Shown here piece after piece: positions 27,270 through 33,546 of a DNA stretch of 33,546 nucleotides. The stretch is from Blastocatellia bacterium (GTDB taxonomy: Bacteria; Acidobacteriota; Blastocatellia; HR10; J050): contig JALSQX010000077.1 of NCBI GenBank assembly GCA_026985075.1, forward strand, positions 1-33,546, read 5' to 3'. Within the stretch, counting starts at the first letter, position 1; every line of letters starts with the position of its first letter. The notes under the pieces were generated by a model. It had not been told where the DNA came from and did no database searches. It saw nothing but the letters and a program-made list of their open reading frames with translations. The translations under genes and the position numbers were made by a program.

Positions 27270-28787
27270 TCACTGGCGCGGAGGGGAGAGCGAGATCGTG
27301 GCCTCATAGTTGAACTGCGATCCTCCCTTGTTGCGGCTCTCGCGAAGGCGAATGAAATAGCGCCCTGGAGCCGGCAACACGACCTCCACTCGCGAATCGA
27401 ACGTCGCGCCCACATCATCGTTTTCGGCCAGGACGTGACCCTGGCCATCCAACAGCGCGACGACCGTATCCGCCGCCGACGGCGGATCGAGCCGTTGAGC
27501 CCGCGTCTCGACGATCACTTGCTCTCCGCCCTGGGCGTCGAAACGGAAATAATCCTCATCCCCGGCGGGATCGAAGACGCCGATCACCGTCACATCGGGG
27601 ACGATGGCGTTGGCCTGCTGGAGATCGTCGTTCGGTTCCTGTTCGCGGAAGAATGCTGGCGGCGTCAAGTGGGGAACGAAAGCGATGCTTTGCTGCGCTC
27701 CTTCCAGGGTGTTCACCATCTCGGAGGAACCGATGCGGGCCGTCTCTCGGGGATCTTCCGTCAGCACATCGGAGATGATGGAGAGCGTCGTCCGTCCTCC
27801 CGTATCGATATTGGCCAGAAGCGCCAGTTGGCCATCGGGCGAGAGGGCCACGCCGCCTTGTCGCGCGGCGCGCGATCGTGGGCCGACCCGGAGAAGTTTC
27901 AGAAGAGCGGGCCCCATGTCCGTCTCTTGGTAGATGAACAAGCCCTGGAATCCGGGCACGAGCAGTCGCGAGCCATCCGGCGTCCGTCTCAGATTGGAGA
28001 AGGTCGACGATGCGATGGCGCTCATTCCCGCCAGGAATGGGTGTTCACCGGGCTGCACGCCCTCGATGGTCAACACGGCGAATCCCTCGCCCGACAGGAG
28101 CGAAGCCGTGTAGATTCTCGTCTCATCGGGGGCGACGGCCAGACCTTGCACGCATCCGACGAAGTCAAATGGAGAGCCGGGCCGGAACGCCGCGGTCCCA
28201 CTCAGAAGGCCATCGAGCAGGCTGAGACCACCGCAGCCGGCGCCGATGGCCGCCGTCTCGCCCGAAGGAAACATGGCGATATCCAGTTCGCTCCCTGGAA
28301 GGGCTCCGGGAATGGGGAGCGTCGTGCGCACCGTCGGCGCATCGGGAAGTCCGTCAATGATGGTGAGCAGGGGTGGGTTCTGGCCGCTGCTGAGGATGAG
28401 CGCCGTCGATCCATCAGGGGTGATGGCCACGCCACTGGTGCCGAGACCCGCGGGCAGCAGGCGCTCTTCCACCGGTTGAAGCGTATCCAGCCCGGTGAGG
28501 AGAGATGCGGTGCCACTCTGATTGATGGCCAGAGCATATCGGCCATCGGGGGCGACGGCCAGCTCGACGGTGCGCCCGGTGGTGGGAATGGAGCCGAGAA
28601 CGGTTCCTTCGTCAGGCGTCACCGTCAACATGGTCACATCGCCCGTGCCCGGAGCCGTCCGGTTGCCGGAAGCGGCAATCAGCGCCACATAGCGCAGCGT
28701 CTCCTGGCCGAGCGCCGAGAGCGCACTCGGCAAGAGACAGCCGCCGATGAAGACGATGCCGATGAGCAGTTTCGTTCTCCAGGTCAT
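27270..28787 (-). CDS. Secreted beta-propeller protein with C-terminal PPC domain
   Basis: 505 aa. The ATG at 28787 has GGAGG 5 nt upstream; the frame is open further back but overlaps aroK. A signal peptide covers 1-about 27. Residues about 35-360 hold repeated four-strand units with V-A-[VI]-[TA]-P-D-G (AVAPDGRYAL, AITPDGSTALI, ALSPDGQLALL), typical of YVTN/lactonase-like beta-propellers. The C-terminal region (about 395-500) is a pre-peptidase C-terminal (PPC) domain: EQEPNDDLQQAN, GDEDYFRFDAQGGEQV and GRYFIRLRES. PPC domains usually sit on exported enzymes. No catalytic motif is seen in the propeller, so a binding role is likely. It follows aroK by 19 nt and appears to share its transcript. 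Confidence 0.85.
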   Translation of the reverse strand: MTWRTKLLIGIVFIGGCLLPSALSALGQETLRYVALIAASGNRTAPGTGDVTMLTVTPDEGTVLGSIPTTGRTVELAVAPDGRYALAINQSGTASLLTGLDTLQPVEERLLPAGLGTSGVAITPDGSTALILSSGQNPPLLTIIDGLPDAPTVRTTLPIPGALPGSELDIAMFPSGETAAIGAGCGGLSLLDGLLSGTAAFRPGSPFDFVGCVQGLAVAPDETRIYTASLLSGEGFAVLTIEGVQPGEHPFLAGMSAIASSTFSNLRRTPDGSRLLVPGFQGLFIYQETDMGPALLKLLRVGPRSRAARQGGVALSPDGQLALLANIDTGGRTTLSIISDVLTEDPRETARIGSSEMVNTLEGAQQSIAFVPHLTPPAFFREQEPNDDLQQANAIVPDVTVIGVFDPAGDEDYFRFDAQGGEQVIVETRAQRLDPPSAADTVVALLDGQGHVLAENDDVGATFDSRVEVVLPAPGRYFIRLRESRNKGGSQFNYEATISLSPPRQ

Positions 28788-28806
28788 GTCAGCCTCCCCC
28801 TTGATC

Positions 28807-29379
28807 TCATGTCGATGATGATCGACGAGTGCTCCGGTCGCGCAATCGTCCGATGATCTCTTCCACCAGTTCCGCGGGTTGGGATCGACTGGCATCGATT
28901 CTCAGATCCGCCTGGGCATAACTGGACAGGCGACTCTCCAGCAGCCGGCGTAACTGCTCGGGCGATGAGTTCAACGGACGATCGTTGGTTCCCTCCAGTC
29001 GCTTCACAATGATCTCGAATGCGCAGTCCAACCAGATGGACACGCCGCTGGCCTGAATCATTCGTCGATTCACCTCGCTGACGAATGCGCCGCCGCCGAG
29101 GCTGATGACCGCCTCGGGTTCATCGATCACCTCGCCGATGAGCTCCGTCTCCAGTTGTCGGAACGCCGCTTCGCCTCTCTCGGCGAAGAGACGAGAGATG
29201 GATCGTCCCGTGCGCTCGACGATGCGCTCATCGAGGTCGATGAATGGGCGGCCGAGCCGGCGAGCCAGGAGGCGCCCAATGGTCGTCTTTCCACTCCCCA
29301 TGAATCCCACGAGGAAGATGCGGGGAGGGATGGAGGACGCGGGCACCGACTGTTTCTGAGCGTTGAGCGCGCGTGACAT
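28807..29379 (-). CDS. aroK: Shikimate kinase
   Basis: 190 aa. Start chosen at ATG 29379 (GGAGAGG about 9 nt and AAGG 3 nt upstream), 40 nt after the aroA stop; Met at 29397 is an alternative. The enzyme phosphorylates the 3-hydroxyl of shikimate with ATP in chorismate synthesis. Visible sites: Walker A GFMGSGKT (25-32), the shikimate-binding FIDLDERI (D50), R74 in FRQLE, the GGG of SLGGGAF (95-97) and the lid region NDRPL. A roughly 15-residue N-terminal extension precedes the core. Together with aroA it forms a mini aromatic operon. Confidence 0.95.
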   Translation of the reverse strand: MSRALNAQKQSVPASSIPPRIFLVGFMGSGKTTIGRLLARRLGRPFIDLDERIVERTGRSISRLFAERGEAAFRQLETELIGEVIDEPEAVISLGGGAFVSEVNRRMIQASGVSIWLDCAFEIIVKRLEGTNDRPLNSSPEQLRRLLESRLSSYAQADLRIDASRSQPAELVEEIIGRLRDRSTRRSSST

Positions 29380-29419
29380 GTGCCTTGACCTCTCCATCCT
29401 TACGGGGTTATCGGGGTCG

Positions 29420-30718
29420 TCATCGCACGACGAGGTCGTCCAGAGTACGGAAAAATCCCGGGAAGGAAATGTCGACGACCTCGCTCGAGTCAATCACCGT
29501 CTCTCCCTCGGCCATCAATCCGGCGATGGCGAACGCCATGGCGATGCGATGATCTCCGCGAGCGTTCACCAGCGCGCCCCGCAGCGATTGCGGTCCAGGA
29601 ACGTGTAAACCGTCGGGGAACTCCTGGACGCGAGCGCCCATTCGGCGCAGATTCTCCGCCACCGTCCGAATGCGGTCGCTCTCCTTGACGCGCAGTTCCT
29701 GGGCATCGTGGATGGTCACGCCGCCCTCGATGCGCGTGGCCAGGACGGCGAGAATGGGTATCTCATCAATCAGGCGAGGGATCATTTCTCCTCCAATCGT
29801 CAACGGACGCCGAGCGCGCAATGGGGCCGAACGAACGACGAGATCGGCCACCGGTTCATCCTGCCAGGAGCGTCGGTTGTGCCACTGGATGGGCGCGCCC
29901 AGCGACTGGAGCAGCTCGATGAATCCCGTGCGCGTTGGATTCACGCCGACTCCCGTCAGTCGGATGAGCGACCCAGGGAGGGCGAGAGCCGCGGCGATGA
30001 GGAAAGCGGCCGATGAGAGATCTCCGGGGATGCGATACTCGCGCCCGGTGAGTTCGGCAGGTCCGGTCACGGCAACCGTCCGGTCCCCTATCTCCACGCG
30101 GGCGCCGAATTGACCGAGCATGATCTCGGTATGATTTCGCGTGACCGCCGGTTCCGTCACCTGCGTCGTCCCATGCGCCAACAGGCCGGCCAGCAGGATG
30201 CACGATTTGACCTGCGCGCTCGCTATGGGTAACTGGTAGGCGATCGGTCGCAACCGGGTTCCACGAATGCGGAGCGGGGCGCGGCCATCCTCCCGAGCCG
30301 AAATCTCGGCGCCCATCTTCGAGAGGGGGTCGATGATGCGTCGCATCGGACGGCGTCGCAACGAGGCATCGCCGGTGAGGACGCTCTCGAACGGTTGGCC
30401 CGCCAGCAGTCCCGCCAGCAGTCGCATCGTCGTTCCCGAATTGCCGGCGTCCAACGTCGCCGTCGGCGCGCGCCATCCGTGGAGACCGCACCCACGAATG
30501 TGAACGCGCCCCGGCCAGGAGGCGACCGAGACGCCCAGTGCGCGCAAGCAGCGGAGCGTGCTCTGGCAATCGGCGCTCGGCGAGTAGTTGACCAGTTGAG
30601 AATCGCCGCTGGCGATCGCGGCGATCAGGGCGGCGCGGTGCGAGATCGATTTGTCCCCGGGCAACGCGACGCTGCCTCTGAGGCAGCGCGCCCGATAGAC
30701 CGTCTTGCTTGACATCAT
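29420..30718 (-). CDS. aroA: 3-phosphoshikimate 1-carboxyvinyltransferase, class II
   Basis: 432 aa, normal length. It transfers the enolpyruvyl group of PEP to shikimate 3-phosphate, the step before chorismate synthase and the target of glyphosate. Substrate-site motifs are present: LPGDKSISHR (K23, R28), the PEP loop AGNSGTTMR (91-99), RPMRRI, and the late ELRVKESDRI. The four marks of class II enzymes are all visible: GDKS (21-24), SAQVK (167-171), RNHTE (194-198) and NPTR (260-263). This predicts reduced glyphosate sensitivity relative to class I enzymes; the loop keeps Gly rather than the Ala of CP4-type enzymes. Start is ATG 30718 or 30715. aroK follows 40 nt later. Confidence 0.95.
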   Translation of the reverse strand: MMSSKTVYRARCLRGSVALPGDKSISHRAALIAAIASGDSQLVNYSPSADCQSTLRCLRALGVSVASWPGRVHIRGCGLHGWRAPTATLDAGNSGTTMRLLAGLLAGQPFESVLTGDASLRRRPMRRIIDPLSKMGAEISAREDGRAPLRIRGTRLRPIAYQLPIASAQVKSCILLAGLLAHGTTQVTEPAVTRNHTEIMLGQFGARVEIGDRTVAVTGPAELTGREYRIPGDLSSAAFLIAAALALPGSLIRLTGVGVNPTRTGFIELLQSLGAPIQWHNRRSWQDEPVADLVVRSAPLRARRPLTIGGEMIPRLIDEIPILAVLATRIEGGVTIHDAQELRVKESDRIRTVAENLRRMGARVQEFPDGLHVPGPQSLRGALVNARGDHRIAMAFAIAGLMAEGETVIDSSEVVDISFPGFFRTLDDLVVR

Positions 30719-30738
30719 CCAGGAGCTATGTTACACCA

Positions 30739-30772
30739 ACCATCTGGAAGACGCGAGTGGAATACAGATGGT
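30739..30772. promoter_or_regulatory. Inverted repeat between divergent aroA and rsbW-like genes
   Basis: ACCATCTG (30739-30746) and CAGATGGT (30765-30772) are perfect inverted repeats with an 18-bp centre, lying in the only 71 bp between two divergent operons. It could be an operator or an RNA hairpin; no good promoter pair was found here. Confidence 0.35.
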
Positions 30773-30789
30773 GAGGTATCCGACCTGGA

Positions 30790-31245
30790 ATGCAGCAGCG
30801 TAAACCCACGGTGGGTTTAACAATCGCCAGTGACTTTCATTTCGTTGAACTCGCCGAGATCGTCACCAAACATGTCGCCGAGCTGGTCGGATTCGATGAA
30901 GATGCCGCCGGGTGGATCAGCATGGCTGTGCGCGAGGCAGTGATTAATGCCATTAAGCATGGGAACAAACAGGATCGCAATAAACCCGTGGAGATCGAGT
31001 TCTCCTTCAATGCGGATACTATCACCATCCAGGTCATGGATCGGGGAGAGGGCTTCGATCTGGCAGACGTCCCCGATCCCCTCGATCCGGAGAACCTGTT
31101 GAAGCCCAGTGGACGCGGAATCTTCTATATCCGGTCGTTCATGGATGAAGTTCACTTTTCGTCTCGCCCCGGCGGGGGGACGATCGTCAGCATGGTGAGA
31201 CGGAAAAGTCGAAAGGAGGGCGAGAAGAAAGATGCTGACCATTAA
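30790..31245 (+). CDS. Anti-sigma-factor type serine kinase (RsbW/SpoIIAB-like)
   Basis: 151 aa, GHKL-fold ATPase of the switch-kinase group. The N-box is E49-AVIN53-AIKHGN, the G1 box is DRGEGFD (84-90) and the G2 region is PSGRGIFYI (107-113). Such kinases bind a sigma factor or other client and phosphorylate a STAS-domain antagonist; the next gene, which overlaps by 14 nt, encodes just such a STAS protein. No sigma factor is adjacent. The ATG at 30790 lacks a strong ribosome site. Client identity is unknown; partner switching with the STAS protein is strongly suggested by the overlap. Confidence 0.88.
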   Translation: MQQRKPTVGLTIASDFHFVELAEIVTKHVAELVGFDEDAAGWISMAVREAVINAIKHGNKQDRNKPVEIEFSFNADTITIQVMDRGEGFDLADVPDPLDPENLLKPSGRGIFYIRSFMDEVHFSSRPGGGTIVSMVRRKSRKEGEKKDADH

Positions 31246-31573
31246 GCAACGGGACGCTGAGGGCATCACCATCCTGGATTTGAGTGGGAGGATCACCATC
31301 GGCCAGGGGAGCGCGCAGTTTCGCGAGACGATCCGTCAATTGATGGAACAAGGGCGAAATCGCCTGTTGTTGAATTTCGCCGACGTCTCTTATGTCGATA
31401 GCTCGGGGATCGGCGAGTTGGTCAGTGCCTATACGACGCTCAATAATCAAGGTGGACAACTGAAATTGCTCAATCTGCCCAAGCGCATCAAGGACCTTCT
31501 GCGCATCACCAAGCTGCTCACCGTGTTCGAGACATTCGACGACGAGGCGGCCGCTCTCCGGAGCTTTCAGTGA
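31232..31573 (+). CDS. STAS-domain anti-sigma factor antagonist
   Basis: 113 aa, one STAS domain. Start at ATG 31232 overlaps the kinase gene by 14 nt, with GAGGGCGAG upstream inside it. The conserved phosphorylation loop is [14 protein letters not shown] at 56-59, matching the SpoIIAA/RsbV site. The N-terminal strand pattern and [17 protein letters not shown] helix fit the fold. When unphosphorylated, such proteins release the sigma factor from the kinase. With the kinase it forms a partner-switching pair; the phosphatase is not in the window. Confidence 0.92.
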   Translation: MLTIKQRDAEGITILDLSGRITIGQGSAQFRETIRQLMEQGRNRLLLNFADVSYVDSSGIGELVSAYTTLNNQGGQLKLLNLPKRIKDLLRITKLLTVFETFDDEAAALRSFQ

Positions 31574-31585
31574 CCATCACCGTGA

Positions 31586-33412
31586 ATGATGAACAGAATC
31601 ATCGCGCTCATCTGGATCGGCCTCGGGCTCTCTCTCTGGGCGTTTCCCGGCGCACCGGATCGCTCATCGAGAGTGCCGGGGGAGATTTCTGTTGAACGAG
31701 CCTCCCGGCAAACGCCATCCGCGGTTCGGCCCGAAGAGGTCAATGTGTTCGTGCAAACGGACCCCCGCCTGTTCACCGTCATGGCGGCGCTCCTCGTTGC
31801 CGGATACGGAGCGACTTCCGACCATCAAGGAGAATCAGCGCTCCTTGCACGCATACGACGCGATCTGGCCGGAATCGATCAGTCCCTGCGGGCGCGATTG
31901 GCCGATTACTATAAGGTTCATCTGGAAGCGCCGGACCAGGCCTCCCCGAGCATCAGCGGCTATGTGGGGCTGAGCCTGGTTCTCTCGCCGCCGCCCGATC
32001 TCGTCGTGGTTCCTTCGCGGGAGGCATTACCCGAAGATATTCGTCGAGCCGCCGACTTCGCTCCTCTGGTGCGGGAGTTCTACGCTCAGTCCGGGGTGGC
32101 CCACTTGATTCGTTCCTATCTTCGCCAGTACCAGCCTCACGTTCACAGGCTCCGACAACACGTGGGATCACTCATTTTCGAGATGCTCAGTTATCTCCAC
32201 ACGCTGCCCATCACGCGGCTCACCGGGCGCGTCGATGAGGCCGGTGAGCGCACCGGGGAGGCAGGATCGAGAAAGCCGAAGGAGAAAAAACGGGGGCGAG
32301 CCGGGCGTGACAAGAGAGGCGAAAAAAGGCTCGCCGCTCCGCCAAGGCAACAGCGCACCCGCCGGTTGTTCGTCGTGTTGAATCCTCTGGATCGGCCCCA
32401 TGCCGCTTACGTTCGCAATGATATTTTGAATGCCGCCGACACCGAGACGGTTCGAGCATTGGGCGACGATTATTTCGTCATCATCGGCTCGCCAGCCGAT
32501 CGTGATGCCGTCCAAATGGGGTTCCTGCGGTTCGTACTGGAACCGCTGGGAGAACGGTTCGCTCGCACCATCCGAGAGCGCGCCGACGCTATTCATCATC
32601 TGGCCGAGCAGATCATCGGAGAGAAGGCCGCCGAAGAGACGGCGTTCTCCATCGTCAACGAATCGCTGATCCAGGCGGTGCACGCGCGATTGCAACGCCG
32701 GGCGCGAGGGAAAGTCAAAGACGTCACTGCCGACGACGAGGCCATCTATGAACTGAGCGAGGCCTATGAACGAGGAGCGGTGCTGGCGTTCCACTTCTAC
32801 GAGCAACTCATCCCCTGGGAGCGCGCGGGCATCGACATCGCCGATTATTACGAACACCTGTTGCGCACCATCGATGTGGAGCGCGAGGCCGCCCGACGTC
32901 GGACCGTTCGGGAAGCGCGCGCCCGCCGGGAAGCCCGTCATCGCGCCTCTCGTCCGTCGGGCGCTGACGCCTCCCTGGGACAACAGCTTCGCCGCGCCGA
33001 CACCCTGATCCGAAATGGCGAGTTCCAACGCGCCCGGGCGCTCCTTCAGGAACTCGTGAAAGCGCATCCGCACCATGCGCGCGCCCTCTATGGACTGGCC
33101 GAGGTCACCAGCCGAATGGCCAGTCGGATCAATCCCGCCGAGAGCCGGGACGAAGACGCCGCCTGGGAACGGTTGATGACCGAGTTGAAGCAGGCCGTTC
33201 AACTCTATCGCCGGGCGATTGCCGCCGCCTCTCCGGAGGAGAAATGGCTCGTTTCGCGAGCTCACGTGGCCATCGGCAAGATCCTGGAGTTCGTCGGTCA
33301 GGAAGGAGCAGCGCGAAGCGAATACGAGAAGGCGGTCAATCTCGGTGACATCCCTCATGGCGCCTACGATGAAGCCCGGAAACGCCTGCGGGAGATCTCA
33401 GGCAAGACATGA
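31586..33412 (+). CDS. Exported TPR-containing protein of unknown function
   Basis: 608 aa. ATG 31586 (or 31589), 12 nt after the STAS gene, no clear ribosome site. Residues 1-22 form a signal peptide. Residues about 50-210 are helical with no known family. A very basic stretch follows (about 225-262, KPKEKKRGRAGRDKR and nearby), then a region that includes LFVVLNPLDRPHAAYVRND, and a helical part with an Arg/Ala-rich segment (about 435-460). The C-terminal 140 residues contain two or three TPR units (LIRNGEFQRARALLQELVKAHPHHARALYGLAEV). No catalytic motif is visible. Its place in the partner-switch operon suggests an envelope-related job, but that is only context. Confidence 0.7.
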   Translation: MMNRIIALIWIGLGLSLWAFPGAPDRSSRVPGEISVERASRQTPSAVRPEEVNVFVQTDPRLFTVMAALLVAGYGATSDHQGESALLARIRRDLAGIDQSLRARLADYYKVHLEAPDQASPSISGYVGLSLVLSPPPDLVVVPSREALPEDIRRAADFAPLVREFYAQSGVAHLIRSYLRQYQPHVHRLRQHVGSLIFEMLSYLHTLPITRLTGRVDEAGERTGEAGSRKPKEKKRGRAGRDKRGEKRLAAPPRQQRTRRLFVVLNPLDRPHAAYVRNDILNAADTETVRALGDDYFVIIGSPADRDAVQMGFLRFVLEPLGERFARTIRERADAIHHLAEQIIGEKAAEETAFSIVNESLIQAVHARLQRRARGKVKDVTADDEAIYELSEAYERGAVLAFHFYEQLIPWERAGIDIADYYEHLLRTIDVEREAARRRTVREARARREARHRASRPSGADASLGQQLRRADTLIRNGEFQRARALLQELVKAHPHHARALYGLAEVTSRMASRINPAESRDEDAAWERLMTELKQAVQLYRRAIAAASPEEKWLVSRAHVAIGKILEFVGQEGAARSEYEKAVNLGDIPHGAYDEARKRLREISGKT

Positions 33413-33546
33413 GCAACATCAGTGGTCCTGGAACATCAGCAGAGAACCGCTGGTGAGCCCTGAGATGGGATATCCTCCGAATCATCGGAGGCCGCTATCC
33501 TTCCATGGACGTCGGAATCATGATTGGACGCACTGAACACATTCGC
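33413..33546. other. Right-edge spacer with a small hairpin
   Basis: A 7-bp hairpin CCTCCGA-ATCA-TCGGAGG (33474-33491) lies 62 nt after the TPR gene; without a T-run it is at best a weak terminator. An ATG at 33505 stays open to the window edge (14 codons) but has no ribosome site. Confidence 0.3.

Noticed and set aside
33505-33546. Start of a gene running off the right edge
   Set aside because: Only 14 codons, no ribosome site; cannot be supported.

Overview
The window is a GC-rich bacterial chromosome segment. Its gene content (class II EPSP synthase, recF-gyrB, a beta-propeller/PPC secreted protein, an Hfq-like protein with an acidic tail, many TPR proteins, long intergenic spacers) best fits an Acidobacteriota-like genome, possibly Blastocatellia. 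That placement is inference; there is no rRNA gene or other decisive marker here. I saw no tRNA, rRNA or cas gene.

Left third (1-9.5 kb) is gene-poor accessory DNA. It holds three secreted proteins: a five-repeat WWW-domain protein fused to a class-A-beta-lactamase-like serine hydrolase (590-2353), an orphan secreted protein (6254-6880) and a metzincin-type zinc protease (7520-8767). The first two, 5.7 kb apart, carry the same long 5' leader. It has a gapless 65-nt structured core and a long-range helix ending next to the Shine-Dalgarno sequence, with compensatory base changes in both. This is the best candidate for an undescribed regulatory system. Between them lie nearly 4 kb with no intact gene: REP-like palindromes, a frameshifted transposase remnant and several repeat pairs.

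Middle (9.5-21 kb) holds a class III aminotransferase, a TPR regulator with a Fis-type HTH, RNase HII, the Hfq-like protein, a TPM-nucleotidyltransferase-LemA operon, recX (start region in a hairpin, preceded by a 32-codon upstream ORF), a small zinc-ribbon protein, a zinc-finger membrane protein and a short family A DNA polymerase without a 5' nuclease domain.

Right part (21-33.5 kb) is mostly core genome: an NhaC-type antiporter, recF-gyrB, aroA-aroK-propeller/PPC, then a divergent operon of an RsbW-like kinase, a STAS antagonist and a TPR protein.

A pattern across the window: most large intergenic spaces hold two or three copies of a 12-33-nt repeat spaced 65-74 nt apart. The repeat sequence differs from site to site but the spacing hardly changes.
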